Assembly: GCA_037074765.1 (NCBI GenBank)
Contig: JBAMDO010000014.1
Location: 124,001 to 188,000, forward strand
Direction: 5' to 3'
DNA length: 64,000 nucleotides
From: Mansonella perstans
Taxonomy: Eukaryota; Nematoda; Chromadorea; Rhabditida; Onchocercidae
Below are positions 1 through 11,396 of the stretch, piece by piece (the stretch's first letter is position 1; each line of letters starts with the position of its first letter). The translations under genes and the position numbers were made by a program. The notes beneath the pieces are model-generated. The model ran no database searches. It was not told where the DNA came from and was given only the letters and a program-made list of their open reading frames with translations.

Positions 1-1144
1 GCATGGGAATAAATCAAAATGTAACTTTAGTTGAATGCTTTAAAATGTTATTAATATTTGTTTACAATTTAATTCGCGTTATAAAATTCGCGACAGCTGC
101 ATTTATTAATGCAAAATTCTACAGTACAATTCATGATTTGTAAAAAAAAAATTCATGATTTGTAAAAAAAAAAATCCATGATTTGTAAAAAAAATTAAAG
201 CTCATGATTTGTCCATTAGATTCAGTATTACTTTGATTTCCTTGTTGAATTACTTATTATACTGAATTTGGTTAGTAAATTTAAATATCGAAGATGGTTG
301 TTGGCTATTCTTGCTTTATACTTATCTTTATTCATTTATTTATTTGTTTGTTTACTTATCACAGTGGATTAAATGCCTTTTGTTTTGCTTCATAATTGCA
401 ATTTTAGCTTCCGAAATATAATAAAAATTAGGAGGTTTTTCGTTATCAAGATTTTATATTTTCCAATTTATTTCAGAAATTTAAAAAGAGTCGAAAAAAA
501 TTGATTATATGTAACGTGTCAATAAAAACTTATGTTTTGGATGTTTTGTAGAACAATTGTCATGTAATTTTTGCTCTCTTATTTGTAAATAATTGCACTT
601 TTTTTTATCCTTCACATTTCTTACCCATTGTAATTAATTGTGAATTGCTTGTGCTGCTCAATTTAAATTTTTAATTTATCAAATGTTTACATATTTTTAG
701 AGCAAACAAAGATGAAAAAAATTCATTTATAATTGTAATAAAAGAGTAGTTATTTGATTATTTAAATGTCATTCGAGTAAGCTATTCTTTTTTATTTTTG
801 ATATCATAAAGAGTGATGTGATCGCTATGTTTCTTTCAACCCGATGTAACTTCATTTGTTCCAATTTCACTTTGAAATTTATTGTAATAAAAATGACATC
901 ATTTTGCAGCAAATATTTCAAAACACAAGCCATTTATAGAATTTTTTTATTTTAGATGATAAAAACAAGTAAAAGAAAGATCATGAAACATTTCTGCCAA
1001 ATCGTTTTATTTTTTTATATTTAAAACAAAAAAATCTTTCGTTTATCATCAAAATCACTCTTTTCTCTCCTGCATAATCTGTCTCCCTTCTGCCATATTC
1101 TCATTCATTGAATTTGTTATTTAACTTTTCCTTGTCGTCCATTA
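1..1144. other. AT-rich flank, no gene seen
   Basis: No exon with a convincing frame and splice sites was found on either strand. The only structure is a short tandem repeat at about 130-212, annotated separately. Confidence 0.5.
130..212. repeat. Short tandem repeat, about 4 units
   Basis: The motif TTCATGATTTGT followed by a run of A recurs four times with a period of roughly 22-27 bases. The length differences lie in the A-runs, which suggests slippage. Confidence 0.75.
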
Positions 1145-2981
1145 TCATGGTTTTACGGCACTTAGCAATAATGATTCCATATCAAGTGAACATTCACAGG
1201 ATGTTGGAACTTGAATATATTCATAGCGCCATTCTTGACATTCATCACTTCCTGTATTACGCAATACTTCAAACGTAAGCGTACGCATATAGCATGAACC
1301 ATGTGCTGAAATTAATTTCACTTGGTAAAATAATTTCATTTCCCCATCAATGATTTTTAAATACATTTCAATCGGAAAAAAGAATGATTATTCAAACTTA
1401 AATTGACGTAATATTATATAAATCAACACTAATTAGTTTCATAAATTTTACATTTCTTAGTTGTTTTAGTTAGAAATATCAAATTTTAAAGGTTGAAAAA
1501 AGAAATTGCAATATATGATAAATCTTTGAGACATAAATAAATTCACCATTTCAAGAAAAAAATGTGGATTTCCTTCATATTATCGGAAACGATTCATTTT
1601 ATGTGCTTTTAGAGGGTACCTTGCAATGAAATTTTGTCGAAAGTACATCCCGATGTATAGTTTTAAATACTGATAGATTCAAATTTCTCAGACGATCATA
1701 AGTTTTAATTAGCTCATTTCATCAACTATATGCTAAATTTCTCTAGCATTTTCTGTTCTTCTGCTTATTTTCTTAAATCTTTGTACTTTCTACACAAAGT
1801 TATTCATTTTCTTTCTCTTGCAATTATTCGTAACTTTTGATTTTGATGCGAATAAAGTTTTTAATTTTAATAGTTAATCCATAAGCAGTAAACTTATAAT
1901 AATAATAAATTCTCCTTGACTTCATTGATGTTGAAAAGTTTTCAACTGACCCAATGACAAATTGTTGAACTTTATCATAATCATTGTGTTCATTGTCGTT
2001 GATAACTTCCTTGAAATAAATCAACAGTTGAATTGATGAAACAATCTATTTAAAAAAAACAAAAAAAATCTCCATTTTTTCTCACTTTAAAAATAAAGTT
2101 ATCTTCATATAAATGATACAAAGATATAATTTACGCTTACTGTATATCAATTTATATCAATATTTTTTAACTGACATCTCTGTTCTTAATCATAATTAAT
2201 ATAAAGAGAACAGATGACCGTCCTGTCGAAGCACAAAAATTCTAAGCTGATAACTCTGTGAATGATTTATGGCCAAAACTAAATTCAATTTAAACAAAAG
2301 CCAGCATCTTATCAACTAAACCTATGCTATAATCATAAAGAATACAATACCCGTCCAGTATGCTTAAATTCAATTTCTCCATCGCTCGAAAAATTTCCTC
2401 GAAGCTCATCCTTGTAAGATTTGTAAATGATTGTTCTAGAAGAATTCATTCAACATTAAGTTACATTCTTTCTCGAAATGGTTTGTCAATTTTTAAAAAA
2501 GATAAAACCATTTTGAACAATCACTAAATATGCATGAAATTCATTTCGAAAATATTTCAGCAAGTTCAAAAATTTTTTTAATATCACTTGAGAGTGTTAT
2601 TTAAGTCTTCTGTCTTATTCATAAAATCTCTAAGCATTTTTTCTTATTCGTGCTACAGCAATATGGTAAATACAATAAAATACAGTTAGTGCTTCAAATT
2701 AGCCTTCTACAAATGTTACAAATAAATAACAGACCAGATTATTTTAAAACCACTTTAATGTGAATACAGCAACTTTAATTTTAAAAGTCTAGAATTAAAA
2801 TTTTAATCAATCTCAATAGTAGTGAATTCCACTTACTTTTGTTTCTTGGTTTGCCCGCAAAATCAAAACTCCTATTATCGTGATGAGAGGAGTTTTGATT
2901 TTGACATAATGATGAAACAAAAGACGATTCAGCGACATTGAGATTAGAATCCAATAAAATTATCAGAGACCAAACCAGCAG
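1145..2981 (-). CDS. Secreted IL-17-like cysteine-rich protein (model incomplete)
   Basis: The probable last exon is 1145-1305. It starts after a perfect TTTCAG acceptor and ends in TGA. It contains the block VLRNTGSDEC, then YIQVPTSCECSL. This spacing resembles the C-terminal part of IL-17 family cytokines (LRR...C...F/Y...V.vGCTCV); a Spatzle/neurotrophin-type cystine knot is the alternative. Upstream, an exon at 2837-2981 (acceptor TTATAG, donor GTAAGT) begins LLVWSLIILL and reads like a signal peptide core, so an earlier ATG exon is missing. An exon at 2351-2435 (acceptor TTCTAG) joins it in phase and reads FTNLTRMSFEEIFRAMEKL. A coding-like stretch at about 1824-2036 (DYDKVQQFVIGSVENF) may be another exon, but its phase with its neighbours is unresolved. 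If the family call holds, the product is a small secreted cytokine; nematodes do carry IL-17-like genes (ilc-17 in C. elegans). The family assignment rests only on this C-terminal pattern. Confidence 0.42.
2859..2902. repeat. Perfect 15-bp inverted repeat within an exon
   Basis: AAAATCAAAACTCCT at 2859-2873 is exactly mirrored by AGGAGTTTTGATTTT at 2888-2902, with a 14-base loop. It lies inside the signal-peptide exon of the IL-17-like gene. Confidence 0.85.
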
Positions 2982-3552
2982 CTATAAATATTAATATTTA
3001 TAATTAGAGATCTGCTTTTTCTTCACTTCAAATATTTTTAATAATTATTGTTAATAGCAGTAATACTATTTTTTCCCTAATAGTTGGCAAGTAATCTAAA
3101 TACTTAAATGACATCAAATGACGCAATACTTAATAATACTTAATAATGAATAATTGTTTTGCAACATTACTTATTTCATTTATAAATGCTACAATTTCCT
3201 CGACAAAAAATCAATGATATTTCCAAATGAAATTTAGAACTGCCTAATATTTCTATCTCCAATTATTTATTGCCAAATATAACCTTAATTAATTGCTTTC
3301 AATACCTATAAATTACCAAGATAATAAAAATGAATACCAGAAATACTTCTTCTGAAAAAACTGCTGCTGCTCTAGCCATTATTATTTTAAATCATCTACT
3401 TTGAAATCTCTGCTTTGATCGATTTGCCGTAATTGGAATACTATTTAGCAATTAAAAAAAAAAAAAAAAAAAAAGAAATTAGCGATCATTCATGTTTCGT
3501 TTGCAGGGAGAAAGATAGGAAGAGAGAAAGAATGAGAAGAAAAAGAGTAAAA

Positions 3553-3800
3553 GAAAAGTATTCATCATCAAACAAATTCATAATATACACTAAGGCCTGA
3601 TTTCTTTATTATTTTTTCAGAACTATTGAATGTTTTTTGAAATAATTTAATAATTTCAAAGTAAGAAAAAAAGTAAAAAAAAAAACCAATACGAATCAAC
3701 GATAAATACGAATCAATGATCATCATGAATGAATGATAATTAAAATAATGTCAATGTTGAAAATATATATATATAAAAAAAAATTCTTTTTTCCTTATTT
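3553..3800. repeat. Direct repeat, copy 1
   Basis: This is almost identical to 4283-4536. Differences are a few substitutions and the lengths of an A-run and an AT-run. It starts at GAAAAGTATTCATCATCAAA and ends at TTCTTTTTTCCTT. About 480 bases separate the two copies. Confidence 0.9.
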
Positions 3801-4282
3801 CAAATTTTTGAATTAATTTTTGTTTTTTTTTTAGAATAAAAAATTGGTAATAGTGAAATAGCAATTACTGGGGGAGAATAATTTGAAGTAAGATAGAGTG
3901 AAATGAGTAAGTATGATAAAATTTATTGAAATGGGGATCGGTAACGATAGAACTGGATTTGCATATTGTTCTATTTGAATTGATCAAACTCAATTTCTAC
4001 CTTTTTATTTCGTATTCTTCAACTTTGTCCATTATTTTTCTTTTAGCTTTGCTCCTTCAATGTATTCTTACATTTCTTCTTAGTCACAAAAAGACACTAT
4101 TCATTATCAAAATTTCCAATTTTTTGCGATTTTATGTTCTGCATTTCATATTTGCTCTTGTCTATTCTTAAATACAAATTGATATAATACAAATGTCATT
4201 TCAATTTATTGTTGCAATAACTAGCTGTATTACTTCTGAAAACTTTGTTAAAGAAGGAGGAGGAATTAAAAAAGAGGAAAGA

Positions 4283-4536
4283 GAAAAGTATTCATCATCA
4301 AACAAATTTATAATATACACTAAGGCCTGATTTCTTTATTATTTTTTCAGAACTATTGAATGTTTTTTGAAATAATTTAATAATTTCAAAGTAAGAAAAA
4401 AAGTAAAAAAAAAAAAAACCAATACGAATCAACGATAAATACGAATCAATGATCAACACGAATGAATGATAATTAAAATAATGTCAGTGTTGAAAATATA
4501 TATATATATATAAAAAAAAATTCTTTTTTCCTTTTA
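4283..4536. repeat. Direct repeat, copy 2
   Basis: Second copy of the 3553-3800 segment in the same orientation, offset by about 730 bases. Near-identity in such AT-rich non-coding DNA implies a recent local duplication or gene conversion. Confidence 0.9.
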
Positions 4537-5054
4537 TTTTTCAAAAAAAAATGAGATGAGAAAGAAAAGGAGAAAATTGAGAGAGTATGAAAAAAGATTA
4601 TATATACTTATATTTCTTTTTCTATTAAAAAAGGTAAAATATGGAAAAGTACAAAAAATTAAATTGCAAAATGTTCAACTTGGAAAAATAATTAGAAAGA
4701 AATCATTTAATGCTACTATAAGTATAATAAAAAGTTATTTCGCTCTTGCTATTTTTGATATTTGTCAAGAAATTTTCTGAAGTTTACTAAGATAACTCAT
4801 ATTTATTAGGAAAATCCTCTAACAAACTATCTTCATTTTCATTGACGAAAAAAAGAAATTATTTGTAATTGGTAAAAATAATTAATTCTCAAGCTTAAAC
4901 AATAATAGCCCATTACAGGTCAATTTTAGCCTAAAAATAAATTGCAAAATATTTTAATTAAAATAGAACTTTTGTAACAACAAAACTCCCCTGAATTATT
5001 GTCGCTTCATTGATAATACCATCAATGTTCATCCAACTTTACCAAACAATTATT

Positions 5055-6200
5055 TCATTCATTTTCATTACTCCATGACATTTCTGTACCTGATGTACTC
5101 GTGGATTCATGTTTTATTTCCATCGCACTGTCTGGATCTGAATTCATAGTTTGATCCTGCACTTCCAAAGATTTCTCTTCCGGTAACATTACTTTGTCTG
5201 GTGATTTCATAGGCTCATCCAATTGCACTTCCATAGGTTTCTCTTCCGATAACATTACTTTATCTGGTGATCCCATAGGCTCGTCTAATTGCACTTCCAT
5301 AGGCTTCTCTTGCGGTGACATTACTTTATCTGGTGATTTCATAGGTTCATCCAATTGCATAAGTTCGCTAACTTCGTTCATTTTGATTCCATCGGTGACC
5401 ATTGCTATCATTCCATTTTTATGTTTGAATTCATTTCGTCCCATATTTTTCTTCACTGATCTCACATCTTTATCTGCTAATGCCATACCTGTCACCAATA
5501 TTACAATTTCATCATCCACTGCATTATTTTCCAATGATAGCATAGGTTGATCACTTTTTGCTTCCATATTCCGATCACTTGATAATAGCATAGGTTGCTA
5601 CAATTAGACTTATTAAAGCTAATTAAACTAAAGCCAATTATTTTTGACATTAGCTACAAACGTTAAAAACTTTACTAAATCATTTCTCGCTTCCATATTC
5701 CGATCACTTGATAATAGCATAGGTTGATCATTTCTCGCTTCCATATTCCGATCACTTGATAATAGCATAGGTTGATCATTTCTCGCTTCCATATTCCGAT
5801 CACTGATTTACATTTCTCCTATCCGATCACTTGATAATAGCATAGGTTGATCATTTCTCGCTTCCATATTCCGATCACTTGATAATAGCATAGGTTGATC
5901 ATTTCTCGCTTCCATATTCCGATCACTTGATGTATTACTTTTATCTGTTAATTTCCTCCGTTTTGTAGCTATCATATTTTTGCCTGCTGATAACATAGAA
6001 CAATCAGTTGGCGCCATATCACTTCCATTTGATAGCATAATTATATCCAATTTATTAATATTTTCGTCTTCATCTTCCGCAACCACTTTTTTTCGCTTTC
6101 TTAGCGACATATTCTTCAATACCATATTATCCATATTGATACCATAGTTTGATTCTTTTTCACTTCCAAATTGCTTTCTTCTTATCATATTTTGATCCAT
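5055..6200 (-). CDS. Unrecognised Met-punctuated tandem-repeat protein (interrupted)
   Basis: The start is taken as the ATG at 6198-6200, two bases after a long TTTTTTTTAG, which looks like a trans-splice acceptor. The first part is basic and acidic (RKRKK, EDEDEN, KRRK) and suits a nuclear protein. It then enters a 16-residue repeat, SSDRNMEARNDQPMLL (48-bp unit). A TAA at about 5808 stops the frame inside the array, after a unit carrying an insertion. Three further units follow in an open frame and run to a donor at 5675. A 78-bp intron (5598-5675) then joins, in phase and mid-unit, to an exon at 5055-5597. That exon ends in three 22-residue units around QLDEPMKSPDKVM and a Ser/Thr/Glu-rich tail. 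Either the gene carries a nonsense insertion (allele or pseudogene), or these are two adjacent genes from one ancestor. Internal Met residues recur every 8-12 residues. I recognise no domain and assign no function. Confidence 0.5.
5158..5362 (-). repeat. 66-bp coding tandem repeat, 3 units
   Basis: Three in-frame 22-residue units centred on VQLDEPM(K/G)SPDKVM and EEKP lie in the last exon of the repeat gene. Copies differ by a few codons. Confidence 0.88.
5580..5965 (-). repeat. 48-bp coding tandem repeat array
   Basis: About six units encode SSDRNMEARNDQPMLL. Most are nearly identical in DNA. One unit (about 5800-5830) carries an insertion with a short duplication of GTGATCGG and an in-frame TAA. 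An intron splits another unit at 5598-5675. Confidence 0.9.
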
Positions 6201-6249
6201 GTCTAAAAAAAATATATTAAAAAAAAAATACAAGTGGAATTTCAATTTA

Positions 6250-6520
6250 ATACGGCCAACAGGTGGCTTAAGTAGATCACTTTGCGCAACAAATTTCAAT
6301 TCAATACGGGTCAATAGATCACTTATGAATTTCAAACCGATAAATTCCGCGAAAGAGGCAGACTTTAATGGGATAACTCGGGATAATAGCATAGGTTGAT
6401 CATTTCTCGCTTCCATATTCCGATCACTTGATAATAGCATAGGTTGATCATTTCTCGCTTCCATATTCCAATCACTTAATGTATTACTTTTATCTGTTAA
6501 TGTCGCCGTTTAATTGATTC
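6250..6520 (-). repeat. Displaced 48-bp units and partial duplication upstream of the repeat gene
   Basis: Two more copies of the 48-bp unit lie at about 6385-6475, upstream of the proposed start codon. They are preceded by a degenerate copy of the sequence that encodes the KRRKLTDKSNTSSD junction inside the gene. Between them and the start are two related blocks of about 45 bases containing GTATT(G/A)AATTGAAATT. This looks like an old partial duplication of the gene's own 5' part. Confidence 0.65.
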
Positions 6521-6914
6521 TAGATTTTTCTTATGCAATATTTTGCTTTTTCGTTAGCTGTGGGATCGGCCGATCATTTTGCCGGCCGTGAAATTTTTTG
6601 ATCTCAAAGCGGAGCGTCAAAGCATAAATCAGTATGCTTTGTCCTGCTATTCAAAGGTGACGTCCGCAAAAGTGGAGGAGGGAAGTGACCTAAGTGATTT
6701 TTTTAATCTTCATAGCATATTTTCATTTATTTTTTACTAATTAATCAATGTTATATCTTTCAGCCGTCAAACTGGCTTGAAGTTTTATGCGCTAGTATCA
6801 GTGTATTATTTTACGCATTATTATGTTAGTTTATTACGTATGTACATCTAGAATTATTTATTTTAACATAGGTGTGACTACGTGGAACACACGTGAAACC
6901 ATCAAGCAAAAACA
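6521..6914. promoter_or_regulatory. Shared divergent promoter region (repeat gene / memo-1)
   Basis: The stretch between the repeat gene (minus) and memo-1 (plus) contains about 150 bases (6555-6700) with far more G+C than the surroundings. It includes a perfect 12-bp palindrome at 6564-6575 (GATCGGCCGATC), a nearby CCGGCC, and a perfect hairpin at 6619-6640 (arms AAAGCATA/TATGCTTT). The regulatory role is inferred from position and composition only. Confidence 0.4.
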
Positions 6915-9900
6915 ATGGCTTCCGTCGGCTACGCTATAAGAAATGCATCTCATGCTGGCTCCTGGTTTGTTCATTTTTTTTTGTTCTAACGTACGTGTAG
7001 GTTGATGTTTCAAAGCGTAACGTGAACATGTTTTGATCATCTTTTATGTTTTATTTATGCTTGCTAAGGAAGAAATTGTTGCATTCGTACTGCATACTTC
7101 CTTCTACTGTATTACTTTATCTGTTGTTAGGTATACAAACGATCCAAGGAAACTAAATCGTGAATTAACAGAATGGCTTGGAGCTGCTGACTCACGCCAT
7201 GCTAAAGCAGCTCGTGCAATTATTTCACCGTAAGTGCTGTCGCTGTACGACACTGGGAAATTAAACAATGCACATTTTAAATCCATAAATTTATGCTCCA
7301 GCTAGATTAATTAGGCTAAGATCTGCTAGTTCAGGTTATGTATGAATATACAAATTTTGGTATCAATTATTCATACAGGATAGTAGCACGGATAGCAGTT
7401 AGTAGCAGCTAAAGGATAGCACCAGTGTGGATTAATAGCAGCGAAATCACTTTTCGATCACGGCTTCAAGTATGATTAAGTTTTTCATTTCAACATTTCC
7501 TTTCCATCATATTTCGTTTATTCTTTCTCTTGTGAATGAATATGTAACAGCTTGGTATTAGCAAGAGAAGAGAAAGAGAAAATATGAAGAAAGGAAGTCT
7601 TGGGACTAGGGCAAGGAAAATTTATAGGTTTGAAGCTTCTCAATCTTGCAATATATTTCTATTAATTGATGTTTTTCAGACATGCTGGTTATTCATACAG
7701 TGGCAGGGTTGCAGCTTTTGCCTTCAAACAAATTATTCCTGAAGCTGTGTGAGTGGAAATTTTATTTTATCCGCAAAATTACGTTATTTTCATGACCCAT
7801 CAAAAGTAAAAATTGCATATTTTTATACCTATTTCTAAATAGTTTAATCGGTCTGTTTATTAACTTAGTCTTACGAACAAGATTAGTAGTTGGCTTTTGA
7901 TCATTTATCTGCTATTTTAAAGAGCTGTGGATTAACATTGCAACAAAGCATCGGGCAAGAACCGTTTGTTTCCATCTGCATCCTGCTAGTAAAAATTTGG
8001 TGCATGGATGATTTCTATCATCAAGAAATTCAATAAGAGAAACAAATTAAGGGCAAATTTGCATCTCTGCTTATAGATTTAGAATCTTTAAAGTGGTTGC
8101 GAACCTTTTGGTTCTCGGCAATTTCCTTTCCAAAATCTATATGTGATAATTATTACAGTAGCATTATATTTATATTGGGACCGTCACACGTGATGTCGTT
8201 GGATACTTGTGCATTGTCGACCTGTTCGCGTTATCGTACACCCATAGGCGACCTTCAGATCGATCAAAGAAGTATTTTTTTTTATCTTTTCAGATGATAT
8301 CAATAATTTTTGATCATGATGAGGACAAATGAATTTTGTTAGAAACTAGTGGCCTTCTAGGAAATGCGTACCCGGATTTTCGTTGTAGTGGCGGTAGGAG
8401 GAGGATGCTGAAGTAGTTGAGCACAATAAACAGGTCGGTCATGACTGCGATGTGAGCTCTTGAAAAAGATTATCAGAATATCTTTGAAAAATCTTGAGTT
8501 GTAGAGAACTGCATAATGCTAATATTTGTTGATGAAATTATCCCGTATGCTTCACGTTAGACTTCACAACTTTTGCAGCAAATTTGGAGCTGAAAAAAAC
8601 TGGAGCTTTTTCGTTTATGGATTTGCGTAGTGAAGAAGCAGAACACAGCATCGAAATGCAATTGCCTTACATAGCAAAAATTATGGAAAAGTACATTTTT
8701 ATTGGATTCAAAAGCGGTTAATTCCAAGATCAAACTGATAAGCAAACTTAGATGACAATCTGTGAAATGCGTTGTTTAGCTTTTAGTGAATCAGATTGTA
8801 AGATGGAGAGATCTTCTTATCCTTTTTTGAATTTATTAAATTTCTTTTTGCAGCCGGTCAATGAATAGCTACAGCATTGTGCCAGTGTTGGTAGGATCAC
8901 TTTCACCTTCAAAGCAAGCCAGTTATGGCAAAATATTTAGCAAGTATCTGTCGGATCCAAAGATAGTTTTTATCGTCAGTTCCGATTTCTGTCATTGGGG
9001 TATGGTAGTTTCAGATTGGTTCTATTTTTTTGAATTTAGTTGTAAATGACAGTATCCTTCAATCAGTTGCTCAATTATGAACAAATCTAATTGAGACTGA
9101 GAAAAGTGGTTTTGCCTTGTTTTATTTATTGATTTTTGCCCATGCTTAAAGGAAGCCGTTTCCATTTTATGCCACATGACAATAGCTCCGGTGTACCGAT
9201 ATATGAGCAAATTGCTGCTATGGACAAACAGGTTTCACTTTCCTTTTTTTTTCGGTTTCTTGCGGGAGAGTCCTATTTTATATAAATTTCTTGCTGAGAG
9301 TCCTAACTTTTATAAGAATGAGAGGATGAGAAAAAAAGGTTGTGAAAAGGTAGGTTAATTGTTATCCCAGGGAGGGTTGATCCATGAGAAGGGATACCAT
9401 TCCTGTTATATTTTTGCTTAAAATCTTTATAGTAACTATATTTAGCAGGTTTACTTATATGAAAGGAATATTAATACGGAGTTGTCAAGTTATCCTTGGA
9501 ATTGGCGAAGTAAAAAATTTGAAGTCAATTAGAAATAACTGGTAAATTAATTGTTAAGGCTTGCCTGCACATGTTAGCACATTCCACCATGTTATTTTCA
9601 GGGAATGGATGCAATTTCCAGTCTTAATCCGGCCGTATTTGGCGAATATTTGAAAAAAACACAAAATACTATTTGTGGCAGAAATCCAATAAGCGTCATG
9701 CTCTATGTAAATTTATCATTCAATTACAGTGACAGATTATCCTATTTGAAAAAATGTACTAAGGATATACTTGAGACACGTTTGTAAGATGTACAATGAT
9801 CACATTTCCATCATTACTAGACCTTATCGCTGTTGTTACTTCATATTTAATCTTTAAAATACATTTTGAACATAACTTTTCTGGTATATTTTCAGGCAGC

Positions 9901-10591
9901 AGAATATTTCCGTCAAATGAACAATCATCTAGCGGAACTCGTATTTCTCAAATATGCACAGTCCAATCAGGTATTCATTCATTTATTAAGAAATACGAGG
10001 TTGTTAAGTTTGATGAGACTGTTAAATTCGATTTTGTCTGAAATCAGTTCAGCTATATGCGAATTATCATATATCAATTTAACTGCTTTAATAAATTAGT
10101 TAAACTCAAAGTGTTCATTAGAATATGAAGGATAACATCAAATACACAGAATTTCAAAATTATTTGTCCAGCTGACTCTATTTTAAGAATTCTTTGGAAA
10201 GTGACTTCTTTCTTCATCATAACATTTTAGACTGTCACTGATGGGAAGTGATGTAGAATGGTTTCTTCATTTCATATTTAGTATGCCATGAAATTTTCTG
10301 CAAACAGTGTTGTAAAGCTTATGAAGTCAGCAGAGATCTGTTTAGAAAGGTAGCTACGAATAGATTAAGCAAAGTTATCATAGGAAAAATTAAATTTCAC
10401 CGAAATCAAATTGCATTATTCACTAAGAATTAGATTGCGTGCCTAAGACACGCTTCTTACTATAAAATCCCGGGACACTAAATTTATCAATTTGATATTT
10501 GACGATTACTATACAATTGCAGAGCCGTAGCTTGAACGATTCATCTGTTTCATACGCAGCAGGTGCTCTTTTCATTAATCCAAGAGAGTAA
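6915..10591 (+). CDS. memo-1: Memo1 homologue (MEMO1 / memo-1), complete
   Basis: Exons: 6915-6964, 7131-7229, 7680-7748, 8159-8271, 8579-8690, 8854-8999, 9152-9231, 9602-9706, 9896-9970, 10523-10591. All join in phase to a 305-residue protein, close to the 297 residues of human MEMO1. The N-terminus reads ASHAGSWYTND. Family blocks follow in order: [70 protein letters not shown] (here [11 protein letters not shown]), [13 protein letters not shown], and [12 protein letters not shown] at the C-terminus. The putative metal site is present: His51, His83, Asp192, His195 and Cys248 match the ligands described for human MEMO1. Memo is a cytosolic protein linked to cell motility and redox/iron handling; in C. 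elegans memo-1 has been tied to NADPH-oxidase-dependent lifespan. All introns use GT-AG. The first intron sits inside the GSW codon block. Confidence 0.96.
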
Positions 10592-11396
10592 ACGAGTTTC
10601 GAGCAATGGACGATAAATGCTCTATCTTCAGATATGGAAAATAATTGAATTGTAGATTGAGAATCTGTCAATATCATTTTGAAAATTTTTACATTTTATC
10701 ACTTCATGAATATGTATAATCGCAGAGAACGTATTTCTATAACACAGTCTTATCAGTAATATGTTTTTCTTTATCTTGGTTGGAAATTAAATTTAATTGC
10801 TTTCTTTTAATAAAACTAATATTGTCATTTTTCTCATTTTTTTCGCCGTGATGTATAAATCGTTTGTGGCAGGAATAACTGGGTTTTTCTCAACTTACTG
10901 TTGATTATAATATTGCAATTATCCAAAGTTTAATTTGACAGCCCGACTCTAGACCGCAGAAACATCTCGCATATTTCTCTAGGCTTTGCTATAGAGCAAT
11001 TTTCATTCTGAGATCTAAGCGCCATTTACAAATAAAAAATGTAGAATACAATGTAGCATATAATAATAAGCAATTATGACTAAAACGTAAATCTTCTGTT
11101 TTAAAATAGAGAATATACAAAACCGCCGACACAACTGTGCAATATAGCAAACATGTATCACTGAAAGATTGGCTATGAAAGAGAGTAGGTAATAACAGTT
11201 ATTGAAGCTAATTCAAAACTAATTCAAACTATAACATTCCACATAATCTAATAAATGAGAACATCCTAGCACCTGCTATGACTTTAACGTCTCAAGAAAA
11301 TTTTCTAAAGACGTTTATGAGTCATAGAAAATGAAAAAAATCATTCATTCTATATCAGATGGAGGAGGTGAATTACAAAATGTAATTGAGCGGCGG
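10592..11396. other. Convergent intergenic gap (memo-1 / ING)
   Basis: It holds the 3' ends of memo-1 (plus) and the ING gene (minus). No other exon, repeat or RNA gene was recognised. Confidence 0.55.

Larger units (their letters stand above)
2982..5054. other. Non-coding stretch with a duplicated segment
   Basis: This is AT-rich sequence with a 20-base A-run near 3453. The only clear structure is the direct repeat pair at 3553-3800 and 4283-4536. Short hydrophobic or lysine-rich open frames here (3926-4171, 4556-4780) have neither splice context nor family resemblance. Confidence 0.5.

Noticed and set aside
3926..4171. Hydrophobic plus-strand open frame resembling membrane segments
   Set aside because: Leu/Ile/Phe-rich frames arise easily in AT-rich DNA; no splice context, no family resemblance.
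5194..5550. Plus-strand open frame rich in SSNCTSIGFS repeats
   Set aside because: It is the antisense shadow of the 66-bp coding repeat of the minus-strand gene, which has splice sites and a start.
10281..10353. Alternative last exon of memo-1 starting after CATATTTAG
   Set aside because: It stays open but lacks the conserved C-terminal block, which is found in the exon at 10523-10591.
10423..10677. Minus-strand open frame of 84 codons
   Set aside because: It is antisense to the last memo-1 exon, whose [12 protein letters not shown] block is unmistakable.
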